A stretch of 64,000 bases of DNA from Actinocatenispora sp963815125. Its GTDB lineage: Bacteria; Actinomycetota; Actinomycetes; Mycobacteriales; Micromonosporaceae. The stretch spans positions 186,001 through 250,000 of the forward strand of contig CAWFFM010000002.1 of NCBI GenBank assembly GCA_963815125.1. Reading direction: 5' to 3'. This document shows, piece by piece, positions 24,113-32,621 of the stretch. Under the pieces are notes generated by a model. It searched no databases, was not told the origin of the DNA, and was given only the letters and a program-made list of their open reading frames with translations. Numbering within the stretch: position 1 is the stretch's first letter; each line of letters opens with the position of its first letter. The translations under genes were made by a program, and so were the position numbers.

Positions 24113-24125
24113 GGCGGGCGGACGC

Positions 24126-25268
24126 TCAGGCGGTCGGACGCAGCAGCACCTTGGTGTAGCCGTCGACTCGGCGATCGAACTTGTCGTAGGCATCCGGTGC
24201 CTGATCCAGCGTCAGTTCATGCGAGACGATCCAGCCTGGCGTGGCGCGGCCGGCCATGATCAGGTCGCGCAACTGTTCGTTGTAGCGCTTGACCGGCGCC
24301 TGGCCGGTACCCATCCGCTGACCCTTGGCGAAGAAGCTGCCGTAGTCCCAACCGATCTGCCCGTGTCCGGCGCCATGGGACACCGCACCCGGGTCCTGCG
24401 GAACGTAGACACCCACCACGCCGATCGCGCCGGTGCTGCGGACGACCGCAACCAGGTTGTCCAGCACCAGTTCGGGTTGCTCGTGGCCGGCCGCGTCGTG
24501 CGCCTGGAAGCCGACGGCCTCGACGCCGGCGTCCACGCCCTGCCCGAGGGTGGCGTCCATGATCTGCTCGACCGGGTCCCCCCGGGAGATGTCGACCGGC
24601 GTGGCGTCGATCTGTGCGGCCAGCCTGAGCCGGTCCGGTTCCTTGTCCACCACGAAGACCTGACTCGCGCCACGCAGGAAGGCGCTGTGCGCCGCCATCA
24701 GGCCGACCGGCCCGGCACCGAACACCGCGACCCGGTCACCGGGGCCGACCTCGGCCAGCTCGGTGCCGTGGTACCCGGTGGGGAAGACGTCGGAGAGCAT
24801 CGCGAAGTCGTTCTCGAAGTCCGTACCGGGAGGCAGGTGCAGCAGGTTGAAGTCGGCGTAGGGTACCCGCAGGTACTCCGCCTGCCCGCCCTGGTAGGGG
24901 CCCATGTTCGCGTACCCGTAGGCGGCGCCGTCCATGCCGTCGTCGGGGTTGGTGCGCAGACAGTACGAGGTCCAGCCGTGCAGGCAGTTACGGCAGGTGC
25001 CGCAGGCGACGTTGAAGGGCACCGAGACCCGTTCGCCCACAGTGATCCGGGTGGTGCCCGGGCCGACCTCGGTGACGATGCCCATGTTCTCGTGGCCGAG
25101 CACGGTACCCGGTGCGACGGCGGCCCGGCCCTCGTACATGTGCAGGTCCGAACCGCAGATGTTGGTCGTGGTCAGCCGGATGATGGCGTCCTCCGGATGC
25201 TCGATCCGAGGATCGTCGACCTCCTCCACCGCGACGGCACGCTCTCCCCGGTACACCAGCCCCTTCAC
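24126..25268 (-). CDS. Zinc alcohol dehydrogenase, glutathione-independent formaldehyde dehydrogenase-like
   Basis: 380-residue medium-chain dehydrogenase. The catalytic zinc site is ICGSDLHMYEGR, followed by GHENMGIVTEVG. The structural zinc cluster runs FNVACGTCRNCLHGWTSYCL, and the NAD motif is VFGAGPVGLMAA. The insertion segment PYQGGQAEYLRVPYADFNLL and the later IGWDYGSFFAKGQRMGTGQA are characteristic of glutathione-independent formaldehyde dehydrogenase and its aldehyde-dismutase relatives. The start is GTG 25268, with AAGGGGA upstream. It is divergent from a TetR gene with a palindrome in the shared region, so TetR control is likely. Confidence 0.88.
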   Translation of the reverse strand: MKGLVYRGERAVAVEEVDDPRIEHPEDAIIRLTTTNICGSDLHMYEGRAAVAPGTVLGHENMGIVTEVGPGTTRITVGERVSVPFNVACGTCRNCLHGWTSYCLRTNPDDGMDGAAYGYANMGPYQGGQAEYLRVPYADFNLLHLPPGTDFENDFAMLSDVFPTGYHGTELAEVGPGDRVAVFGAGPVGLMAAHSAFLRGASQVFVVDKEPDRLRLAAQIDATPVDISRGDPVEQIMDATLGQGVDAGVEAVGFQAHDAAGHEQPELVLDNLVAVVRSTGAIGVVGVYVPQDPGAVSHGAGHGQIGWDYGSFFAKGQRMGTGQAPVKRYNEQLRDLIMAGRATPGWIVSHELTLDQAPDAYDKFDRRVDGYTKVLLRPTA

Positions 25269-25415
25269 GCCGTTCCCCTTCCCTGCTCGTGGTGACCACT
25301 GCCGCCGCCGGCCGCTGATGGCAGCGCGGACGACGGGTCCTGCGGGTCGCCTACCCGTTGCGGTAGCTGTGACACCTCGACGACGGCATCGGGTGTCGCC
25401 ACGCGGTCGGCGTAC

Positions 25416-25431
25416 CTACACGAGCGTGTAG
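25416..25431. promoter_or_regulatory. Palindromic operator, probably for the adjacent TetR regulator
   Basis: Perfect inverted repeat CTACACG-AG-CGTGTAG, 41 nt before the TetR start at 25472 and 148 nt from the divergent dehydrogenase start. Length and position fit a TetR-family operator controlling its own gene and perhaps the dehydrogenase. Confidence 0.65.
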
Positions 25432-25471
25432 TACGCTTCACGCAAAGGCAGCAGACTACCCGGATGTACAG

Positions 25472-26137
25472 GTGAGAATGGTGGCCACCAATGGACCGGA
25501 CCCCGCAGACCTCACGGCCCGCGCGCGGATCAGGGACGCCGCACTCCGACACTTCGGCGAGTACGGCTTCGACCGGGCCACCATCCGGGGCATCGCAGGC
25601 ACCGCAGGGGTCTCCTCCGGACTGGTACGGCACCATTTCGGTTCCAAACAGGCCCTGCGGGAGGCGTGCGACGAACACCTGACCAAGGTGATCCGCGCAC
25701 TCAACGACAAGGTCGGTGCCGAGGGAACAACGGGCGACACCCACTACGTGGCCGAGGCCCGGGCCGCGATGGGGCCATACCAGCAGTACCTGGCCCGTGC
25801 CCTGGCCGACGGATCGGCCGCTCCGCTGTTCGACGAGATGGTCCGGCTGTCCGAGGAATGGTTGGCCACCGCCGACCTGACCCGACCCGACCCCCCTGAC
25901 GTGTCACCCAGGACCCGGGCAGCGGTGATCACCGCCATGGCCCTGGCCGTCCCGGTCCTGCACCAGCACATCTCCCGCGGGATGGGTGTCGACCTGTTCA
26001 GCCCGGAGGGCGACGACCTGCTCGCCCGCGCGCTGCTGGACATCTACTCCCACCCGATGCTCAGCCTGGAGGACGCCGCGTCGGCGCGGGCCGGGCTGGA
26101 CCGGATCCGGAACAGAGAACCACACGCGGACCGCTGA
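25472..26137 (+). CDS. TetR family transcriptional regulator
   Basis: 221-residue repressor. The N-terminal helix-turn-helix is clear: ARIRDAALRHFGEYGFDRAT then IRGIAGTAGVSSGLVRHHFG, followed by the usual SKQALREACDEHL. The C-terminal ligand domain is not assignable. The ABC exporter genes begin 32 bp after its stop on the same strand, so regulator and exporter are probably one operon, a common arrangement for drug-efflux control. Possible starts are GTG 25472, ATG 25478 and GTG 25481; the choice is uncertain. Confidence 0.9.
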   Translation: MRMVATNGPDPADLTARARIRDAALRHFGEYGFDRATIRGIAGTAGVSSGLVRHHFGSKQALREACDEHLTKVIRALNDKVGAEGTTGDTHYVAEARAAMGPYQQYLARALADGSAAPLFDEMVRLSEEWLATADLTRPDPPDVSPRTRAAVITAMALAVPVLHQHISRGMGVDLFSPEGDDLLARALLDIYSHPMLSLEDAASARAGLDRIRNREPHADR

Positions 26138-26169
26138 GTCGCGTGCCCGCCGATTCGAGGAGCACCCCT

Positions 26170-27090
26170 ATGAACGACGCCATCGCGGCGACCGGGCTGG
26201 TGAAGACATTCGGCCCGACCCGGGCACTCGACGGACTGGATCTCGTCGTACGTACCGGCGAGGTGCACGGCTTCCTGGGGCCCAACGGCGCCGGTAAGAG
26301 CACCACCATCCGGATCCTGCTCGGACTGATGCGCGCCGACGCCGGCACGGTCAGCCTGCTCGGCGGCGATCCGTGGACCGATGCCACCGCCCTGCACCGC
26401 CGGCTCGCCTACGTGCCGGGAGACGTCACGCTGTGGCCCAACCTGACCGGCGGCGAAGTGATCGACCTGCTCGGTCGGATGCGTGGCGGCCTGGACCGAC
26501 GACGTCGCGACGAACTGCTGGAACGCTTCGACCTGGATCCGCGTAAGAAGGGTCGGGCCTACTCCAAGGGCAACCGCCAGAAGGTCGCGCTGGTCGCGGC
26601 GCTCGCCTCCGATGTTCCGCTGCTGCTGCTCGACGAGCCGACCTCGGGACTGGATCCGTTGATGGAAGAGGTCTTCCGGGAGACGGTCCGCGAGGAACAA
26701 TCGCGCGGAGACCGGACCGTACTGCTCTCCAGCCACATCCTGTCCGAGGTCGAGGCGCTGTGTGACCGACTCACCATCATCCGGGACGGCCGGTCCGTGG
26801 AGACCGGCACCCTCGCAGACCTGCGCCACCTGACCCGTACCACCATCCAGGCGGAACTGGTCGGCCCGGCGGACGGACTCGCCGCGCTGCCCGGCGTACA
26901 CGACCTGCACAGCGGGTCCGGCCAGGTGCGCTTCGACGTGGACGCGGTCGCGCTGGACCAGGTGCTGCACCAGCTCGCCACCATCGGCGTACGCAGCCTG
27001 GTCAGTCGACCGCCGACCCTGGAGGAGCTGTTCCTGCGGCACTACCAACGGGCCGGCAGCGACCAGAAGACCACCGAGGTGTCGCGGTGA
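26170..27090 (+). CDS. ABC exporter ATP-binding subunit
   Basis: 306-residue ATPase of the DrrA/ABC-2 drug-exporter type. Walker A is GPNGAGKST (37-45), the signature loop is the unusual YSKGNRQKVAL, Walker B is LLLLDEPTSGLDP, and the switch His lies in LLSSHILSEVE. The C-terminal extension (TIQAELVGPADGL to the end) is the regulatory part seen in DrrA-like proteins. ATG 26170 has GAGGAG upstream. The stop overlaps the permease start by GTGA, so the two are co-translated. Confidence 0.93.
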   Translation: MNDAIAATGLVKTFGPTRALDGLDLVVRTGEVHGFLGPNGAGKSTTIRILLGLMRADAGTVSLLGGDPWTDATALHRRLAYVPGDVTLWPNLTGGEVIDLLGRMRGGLDRRRRDELLERFDLDPRKKGRAYSKGNRQKVALVAALASDVPLLLLDEPTSGLDPLMEEVFRETVREEQSRGDRTVLLSSHILSEVEALCDRLTIIRDGRSVETGTLADLRHLTRTTIQAELVGPADGLAALPGVHDLHSGSGQVRFDVDAVALDQVLHQLATIGVRSLVSRPPTLEELFLRHYQRAGSDQKTTEVSR

Positions 27091-28694
27091 GCGCGGTGAC
27101 GGGCACCGGTCACCTGGTCCGGCTGACCCTGCGCCGGGACCGGATCCTGCTGCCGCTGTGGGTGCTGCTGCTCGGTCTCGTACCGGTCTCCTACGTGGCC
27201 TCCATCGACCAGCTCTTCCCGACCGCCGCCGGTCGCCTGTCGTACGCCACCGCCAGTGCGCACAACGCCGGTTTCGTGGCCCTGTACGGTCGGCTGTTCG
27301 GCTCCAGCCTCGGTGAACTGGTCGCCTGGCGCGCCGGATTCCTGCCCGTCGTCATCGGGCTGGCCGCCATCCTCACCGTGGTCCGGCACACCCGCACCGA
27401 GGAGGACACCGGCCGTCGGGAACTGCTCGGCGCCACCGTGCTGGGCCGCCACGCCGGCCTCGTGGCCGCGCTGCTGACCACATGTACGGCCACCCTGCTG
27501 CTCGGCGCGATCCTTGCTCTGGGCATGATCGGCCAGGGTCTTCCGGTCACCGGCTCGGTGGCCTTCGGCGTGCAGCTCGCCGCCGTCGGCTGGGTGTTCG
27601 CCGCGGTCGGTGGTGTCGCCGCGCAGCTCACCAGCGCGGCGGGCAGCGCCCGGGGGATCGCGATCGCGGTAGTCGGCGCGAGTTTCGTGCTCCGGTGCGT
27701 CGGCGACATCAGCGCGCTGAGTAACGGCGGGCTGTCCTGGTTGTCCTGGCTGTCGCCGATCGGCTGGGTGCAGCGGATCCGACCGTACGGCGACACCCGG
27801 TGGTGGCCGGTCGCGCTGATCGTCGGTGGCGCACTGCTTCTGGTACTGGCAGCCTTCGTACTGTCCGCCCGGCGTGATGTCGGCGCCGGCCTGCTCCCGC
27901 CCCGGCTCGGTCGTGCTTCGGCAGCCCCGTCGCTGCGCTCGCCGCTGGCGCTGGCCTGGCGGCTGCACCGGGGTCTGCTGGCGGGCTGGGTCGCCGGGTT
28001 CGTCGCACTCGGTGTCGTACTCGGGTATCTGGCCGAAGGGACCGGGGAACTGGTCGGGGACAACCGTCAGATGAAGCAGATCATCACCCAGATGGGCGGC
28101 GCCAGTGCACTGGTCGACAGCTACCTCGCCGGGACCATGGGCCTGCTCGGGTTGATCGCGGGCGCCTACGCCATCCAGGCCACGCTGCGGCTGCGGACCG
28201 AGGAGAGCAGTGGGCGTGCCGAGCCGGTACTGGGCACCGCGGTGAGCCGGTACCGCTGGGTGGCCAGCCATCTGGTCTTCGCCCTGTTCGGGCCGGCCGC
28301 CGCACTGGCCGCCGGTGGCCTGGCCATGGGGCTCGCCCACGGGCTCAACACCGGCGATGTGGGCCGCGAGGTCCCCCGGGTGCTGGCCGGTGCAATGGTG
28401 CAGCTGCCCGCGGTCTGGGTACTTGTCGCGGTCACGCTGATGGTGCTCGGCCTGGCGCCGAGGCTCGCACCGGCAAGTTGGGCCGCGCTGGCGGTCTGCC
28501 TGTTGTTCGGGATGGTCGGTGCCATCCTGCGACTGAGCCAGTGGATCCTGGATATCTCGCCGTTCACCCACATCCCGCGGCTGCCGGGATCATCGGTCAG
28601 CGTGGCGCCGCTGATCTGGCTGTCGGTACTGGCCGCGATCCTGATCGGGGCCGGTCTCGCCGCGCTCCGCCGCCGGAACCTTCCGGTCGGTTGA
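27087..28694 (+). CDS. ABC exporter permease subunit (ABC-2 type, 12-helix)
   Basis: 535-residue permease with about twelve hydrophobic segments arranged in two repeats, the second starting near SPLALAWRLHRGLLAGWVAG. This long form, seen with DrrA-like ATPases in actinomycetes, is often annotated as exporter of polyketide antibiotics; the real cargo is unknown. The RHTRTEEDTGRRELLGATVL and RLRTEESSGRAEPVLGTAV pair are matching cytoplasmic loops of the two halves, evidence of internal duplication. It is translationally coupled to the ATPase. It is followed by a convergent hairpin. Confidence 0.9.
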   Translation: MSAVTGTGHLVRLTLRRDRILLPLWVLLLGLVPVSYVASIDQLFPTAAGRLSYATASAHNAGFVALYGRLFGSSLGELVAWRAGFLPVVIGLAAILTVVRHTRTEEDTGRRELLGATVLGRHAGLVAALLTTCTATLLLGAILALGMIGQGLPVTGSVAFGVQLAAVGWVFAAVGGVAAQLTSAAGSARGIAIAVVGASFVLRCVGDISALSNGGLSWLSWLSPIGWVQRIRPYGDTRWWPVALIVGGALLLVLAAFVLSARRDVGAGLLPPRLGRASAAPSLRSPLALAWRLHRGLLAGWVAGFVALGVVLGYLAEGTGELVGDNRQMKQIITQMGGASALVDSYLAGTMGLLGLIAGAYAIQATLRLRTEESSGRAEPVLGTAVSRYRWVASHLVFALFGPAAALAAGGLAMGLAHGLNTGDVGREVPRVLAGAMVQLPAVWVLVAVTLMVLGLAPRLAPASWAALAVCLLFGMVGAILRLSQWILDISPFTHIPRLPGSSVSVAPLIWLSVLAAILIGAGLAALRRRNLPVG

Positions 28695-28729
28695 CCGCGG
28701 GGTGCTGCTGCTACCCGCAGCTGCGGTCA
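28692..28729. terminator. Convergent hairpin between exporter and methyltransferase
   Basis: Outer stem TGACCGC / GCGGTCA and inner stem GCTGC / GCAGC with an asymmetric bulge. It spans the stop codons of the two converging genes. Confidence 0.5.
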
Positions 28730-29380
28730 CCGGCGCAGCAGCGCCCAGCTTCCCCACCCGGCGTCGCTGACCACCGCGTGCCACGGCCGGCCGGGCGTGG
28801 CCGCATCCAACGCGTCCAACACGACCTCCACCGGTACGTGGTGGGGCGCACCGGAACCCAGGGCGTTGCTCCACACCACGATCCCGCCGCTGGTCAGTAT
28901 CCGGACCACCTCGGTGGCGAACAGCGGTACGTCGGCCAGCACGGCGGCGGCCGCGACCCCGTCGGAGAGGGGCAGTCGGGAGGCGTCCGCGAGCAGCCGC
29001 CACCGCCCGGTCGAACGGCTCAGCATCTGCGGGGTGAGGTCCAGGCCGATGACCTCGTCCCACACCTGTTCCAACAGGGGAGTCAGCCGTCCGGTACCGC
29101 AGCCGATCTCCACACAGCGCCCCGGTGGCAGCAGGCCACCCCGGGCGAGTGCGTCGGCCAACGGGGTCGAGCGGTAGCTGCCACGTTCGTCGTCCCAGGA
29201 CCCGGCGAGCTTCGCGTACGTCGACCGGACGTCCCGGGCCATCGCTGGGGACCAACGGGTCGTGCCGGAGGCGAGGTCGGCGGACGAGCGGCGGGTGGCG
29301 GCCGCACCGGGACGTTCGGGTCGGCCCGGCTCGGCTGCCACCACCGTGGGGAGGCGCCGAACTCTGTGCATGTACGCCAT
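28727..29380 (-). CDS. Class I SAM-dependent methyltransferase
   Basis: About 217 residues. Motif I is CVEIGCGTGRLTPLLEQ, motif II VIGLDLTPQMLSRS, and later steps are LLADASRLPLSDGVAAAAVL and ILTSGGIVVWSNALG. The YAKLAGSWDDERGSYRSTPL N-terminal region is typical of these enzymes. The start is uncertain: ATG 29380, ATG 29371 and an ATG at about 29242 are all in frame, and none has a clear ribosome binding site. The function is unknown, and it is convergent with the exporter. Confidence 0.8.
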   Translation of the reverse strand: MAYMHRVRRLPTVVAAEPGRPERPGAAATRRSSADLASGTTRWSPAMARDVRSTYAKLAGSWDDERGSYRSTPLADALARGGLLPPGRCVEIGCGTGRLTPLLEQVWDEVIGLDLTPQMLSRSTGRWRLLADASRLPLSDGVAAAAVLADVPLFATEVVRILTSGGIVVWSNALGSGAPHHVPVEVVLDALDAATPGRPWHAVVSDAGWGSWALLRR

Positions 29381-29444
29381 GGTGGCACAGCCATCCGCGG
29401 GGCGTGTCGGCCGTTCCTGTGTTCCAGGACGCTGGTGGCGGGCC

Positions 29445-29933
29445 TCAGACGTTCTGCCGGCTCCGCCGGGCCAGGAACGGGACCAGGTACCAGAAGACGA
29501 GGAACCAGCCCGCCACACCCGCGGTGATCAGTGCGCCGGTCGTGGCGCCGAGGACGACGTCCACCACCAGGAAGACCGCGGCGACGATCGCGGCGGCGAG
29601 CAGTGCCAGGCCACCGGTCGCCATCCGGTGCGCCGCGCGGACCAGTACCGGCTTCAGATGTTGCCGGAAGACGATCCGGTGGTAGCTGACCGGGGCGATC
29701 AGCAGAGCGGCGGCGGCCGACGTGGCCACCAGCGTCGCCACATACACGATCCGTTCGGTGTCGTCCAGCGTGGTGAACCGGTTGGTGAAGGCGAGGCTCA
29801 GCAGAAACGCGAAGAGGAACTGCACACCGGTCTGGGCCACCCGGAGTTCCTGCAGGAGTTCCTGGAAGTTCCGGTCCCAGCGTTCCGGCGCACTCTCGTC
29901 GGGTATGTCGCCGCCGTGATCGTCATCGTGCAC
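29445..29933 (-). CDS. DUF6328-type membrane protein
   Basis: 162-residue protein: an acidic cytosolic start, the segment WDRNFQELLQELRVAQTGVQ then FLFAFLLSLAF, and three further helices (VYVATLVATSAAAALLIAPV; LLAAAIVAAVFLVVDVVLG; ALITAGVAGWFLVFWYLVPF). The LxELRVxQTGVQ-LFAFLL signature is common in actinomycete DUF6328 proteins of unknown role. The start is GTG 29933, with AAGGGACG upstream. No operon partner is evident. Confidence 0.75.
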   Translation of the reverse strand: MHDDDHGGDIPDESAPERWDRNFQELLQELRVAQTGVQFLFAFLLSLAFTNRFTTLDDTERIVYVATLVATSAAAALLIAPVSYHRIVFRQHLKPVLVRAAHRMATGGLALLAAAIVAAVFLVVDVVLGATTGALITAGVAGWFLVFWYLVPFLARRSRQNV

Positions 29934-30124
29934 CGGACAACGTCCCTTCGCCGCCCACCGCAGTACGGTGGGCCGGTGTGACCGCGAGCTGGTAGGCGTC
30001 GCGATGGACCGCAAGGCGGCCATGGCTGGCGCACTGCGGCTGTCCCGTCCCCGCACTTCGTCGTCTGGTGTCCACGGCCGACCCACTACCCGGTGTCGTG
30101 TTGGTCAAACCGGGGTCGGTTCGC

Positions 30125-31546
30125 CTACCTCGCCTGGTTTCCAGCAGCCAGCCCGGTAGTCGGCTCGGCTTGGGTCCACTGCTCGCTGAGCGGGCTGTGC
30201 CGGGTACGCGGGTAGTAGTACTCGTTCGACGCGCTGATCGTCCGCGGTGTCATGTTCAGGACGGTGCCGAGGATCGACGCCTCGACGGTGCGGATCCCGT
30301 TCACTGCGCTACGGATCTGCTCCTGCTTGGTCCGGCCAGGGCGGGCGATCAGTACCACTCCGTCGCACGCCGCCGCCGTTGCCGCCGCATCGGCGACCGG
30401 TTGCATGGGCGGTGCGTCGATGATCACCGCGTCGTAGCTGGAGCGGAACTCGTCGAGCAGCGCCCGTAGCCGCTGGGAGCCCAGCAGATTGGCCGGGTCC
30501 GGCGGCAGCGGTCCGCTGGCCAGTACGGTGAGCAGGCCCTTGCCCCAACGTTGCACCGCCTGACCGACCGAGGCCTCCCCGAACAGCACGCTGGTCAGTC
30601 CGAGGATGTTCGGTAGCCCCAGGTAGTTTGCGACCGCCGGACGTCGCAGGTCGGCGTCGATGAGCAGCACCCGCTTCTCGGCCTGTGCCAACGCGATGGC
30701 CAGGTTGCATGCGGTGACGCTCTTGCCCTCGCCGGGCATGGCGCTGGTCACCAGGATGACCTTGTGTGGCTGGTTCGCATTCAGGAACTGCAGGCTGGTA
30801 CGGACCTTGCGCAGCGCCTCTGCGCGCGGTCCGGACGGCGCCTGGGTGATCAGCGGCTTGACCGTGCAGTTCGGTTCGTAGGGCACCGAACCCAGCAGCG
30901 GTGCGCCGGTGAGCTCGCGCAGTTCGTCGGCGGTCTTCACCGTGGTGTCCAGCGAACGCCGGGCCGTGGCGATGGCGCAACCCGCGACCAGACCCAGGGC
31001 GAGGGCCAGGGCCAGGTTGCGGACCGGACGCGGTGAGGTCGGTGACGAGGGCAGTTCCGCGCTGCCGACGACGCTCACCCGTACGGTCGAGGGTTGCCGT
31101 TTCGGCGTGCTCTCCAGGGTCGGCACCAGTTTGACGAACTCGCTGCCGACGGTGTCGGCGATGCGCTGGGCCCGCGCCGGGGACGGATCGGTGACGGTCG
31201 CGGTGAGCAGGGAGGTGTCCGGGATGGTGTCGGTGGCGACCTTCGCGGCCATCTGCTGCGGGCTCAGGTGCAGGTTGAGGGTGGTGTTCACCCGGGCGAG
31301 GAGTTCCTGTCCGCGCAGCAGCGTCGCGTACGACTTGACCTTCTGCTCGGAGAGCAGGCCGGCCTGGTAGGCCGCGGCCGGGTCGTTCGCGGTGCCCGAC
31401 GCGGAGACGAACAGGGTGACCGTCGCGGAGTACTGCGGTACCTGACGCCAGGTGAACAGACCTGTCAGCAACGCACTCAGGAGCGTGACCGCTGCGATCA
31501 ACTTCCAATGCTCGGCGAGCAGACGCAGGCTGGAGCGCAGTTCCAC
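30125..31546 (-). CDS. Wzz/BY-kinase: polysaccharide chain-length determinant with tyrosine autokinase
   Basis: 473-residue regulator of polymer length and export. The N-terminal Wzz domain has two helices (about 15-33 and 177-194) flanking an extracytoplasmic segment. The cytoplasmic ATPase has Walker A MPGEGKSV (270-277), Walker A' LLIDADLRRP (294-303) and Walker B VIIDAPP (374-380). A C-terminal YYY cluster (443-445) is the likely autophosphorylation site. The start is GTG 31546, since GGAGG lies 10 nt upstream and the protein then begins VELRSSLRLL as in homologues. It is at the left edge of the polysaccharide locus. No cognate phosphatase was seen. Confidence 0.9.
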   Translation of the reverse strand: MELRSSLRLLAEHWKLIAAVTLLSALLTGLFTWRQVPQYSATVTLFVSASGTANDPAAAYQAGLLSEQKVKSYATLLRGQELLARVNTTLNLHLSPQQMAAKVATDTIPDTSLLTATVTDPSPARAQRIADTVGSEFVKLVPTLESTPKRQPSTVRVSVVGSAELPSSPTSPRPVRNLALALALGLVAGCAIATARRSLDTTVKTADELRELTGAPLLGSVPYEPNCTVKPLITQAPSGPRAEALRKVRTSLQFLNANQPHKVILVTSAMPGEGKSVTACNLAIALAQAEKRVLLIDADLRRPAVANYLGLPNILGLTSVLFGEASVGQAVQRWGKGLLTVLASGPLPPDPANLLGSQRLRALLDEFRSSYDAVIIDAPPMQPVADAAATAAACDGVVLIARPGRTKQEQIRSAVNGIRTVEASILGTVLNMTPRTISASNEYYYPRTRHSPLSEQWTQAEPTTGLAAGNQAR

Positions 31547-31608
31547 GGCTAACTGACCTCCGGAGACGGCCGATGATGCCGTCAGTGTCTCGCACACGGT
31601 AGCGAACT

Positions 31609-31662
31609 CGTCACGAAAAGCCAGATAGTCCATTAGATTTGTCCTCATCGCACTTCGTGACG
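31609..31662. promoter_or_regulatory. Widely spaced inverted repeat in divergent promoter region
   Basis: Perfect 9-bp arms CGTCACGAA (31609-31617) and TTCGTGACG (31654-31662), separated by 36 nt, lie between the starts of the Wzz/BY-kinase and the GT2 gene. AT-rich CATTAGATTT is inside. The layout suits a dimeric or looping regulator of both transcripts. Confidence 0.45.
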
Positions 31663-31674
31663 GTTGGAGGACCT

Positions 31675-32601
31675 GTGACACGCCTGGAGCTGCGGCCCTA
31701 CCGCTGCGGCGGGATGCTGCCAGCCGGGTCGGTTCCGGTCTCGGCGATCGTGCTGACCAGGGACGAGTCCGTGAACATCGACCGGTGCCTGGCATCACTG
31801 GGCTGGGCGTCCCAGATCGTCGTGCTGGACTCCGGTTCGACCGACGACACCGTACGGCGCGCCACCGCCGCGGGCGCCGAGGTCGTGATGGAACCGTGGC
31901 GTGGATACGGGGCGCAGCGCGAGTTCGCCCTCCGGCTGCCCCAACTGCGCCACGACTGGGTCTACTTCGTCGACGCGGACGAGTGGGTATCCGACGGGCT
32001 GGCCAACGAGGTCGCCAGGGTCCTCACCGACGCATCGCACGATGCCTTCGCCCAACGGTTCCGTCTGGTGTTCCAGGGGCGTTGGATCCGGCACTGCGGC
32101 TGGTATCGCGGATCATGGATCGTGCGCCTGCTACGGCGCTCCGCGAACAGCTTCGACGGCACGCCGTTCGGGGAGCGTCCCCAGGTGACGGGCACCATCG
32201 GACGACTGCGCCACGACCTGGTGGACGAGGACCGGAAGGGTCTGGCGAGCTGGTTGCGCAAGCATGTGGGCTATGCGGAGCTGGAGGTGGCCCGACGCCC
32301 GGTGGACCGGTCGTGGGCACGCCGGTGGCAGGACTTCCGGGCCCGGCGGGCGACCGACACCCGTCCACTTGTCCGTGCGGTCGCCAAGGATCTGCTCTTT
32401 CCCGCCGTACCGGCTCGACCGCTGGCACTCTTCTGCTACATGTACCTGCTGCGGGCCGGTTTCCTGGACGGCCGTACCGGTCTACGTTTCTGCCTCTACC
32501 ACGCCTGGTTCCAGCTGACCGTGGACGCCCTCGCACAGGAACGCTCGAGGCAACTGCCGGTGGCGCCCGCGCCCGAGCTCTCCGTCGCCGGTACCGGATG
32601 A
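31675..32601 (+). CDS. GT2 glycosyltransferase (WaaE/KdtX-like)
   Basis: 308-residue GT-A enzyme, similar in layout to LPS-core beta-1,4-glucosyltransferases. The N-terminal donor region is VSAIVLTRDESVNIDRCLAS, with the nucleotide step VVLDSGSTDDT, and the DxD-type metal site is VDADEWVSD. The late segment KHVGYAELEVARRP and a C-terminal amphipathic stretch indicate membrane association. The start is GTG 31675, with GGAGG 5 nt upstream. It is one of two genes of the central locus that run rightward, and is divergent from the Wzz gene. Confidence 0.87.
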   Translation: MTRLELRPYRCGGMLPAGSVPVSAIVLTRDESVNIDRCLASLGWASQIVVLDSGSTDDTVRRATAAGAEVVMEPWRGYGAQREFALRLPQLRHDWVYFVDADEWVSDGLANEVARVLTDASHDAFAQRFRLVFQGRWIRHCGWYRGSWIVRLLRRSANSFDGTPFGERPQVTGTIGRLRHDLVDEDRKGLASWLRKHVGYAELEVARRPVDRSWARRWQDFRARRATDTRPLVRAVAKDLLFPAVPARPLALFCYMYLLRAGFLDGRTGLRFCLYHAWFQLTVDALAQERSRQLPVAPAPELSVAGTG

Positions 32602-32621
32602 GCGCGGTTTGAACGGACCAT

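Noticed and set aside
27042..28571. 509-codon leftward frame rich in Gly/Gln/Arg, resembling a repetitive protein
   Set aside because: It is the antisense of the exporter permease; the apparent repeats reflect hydrophobic codons read backwards.
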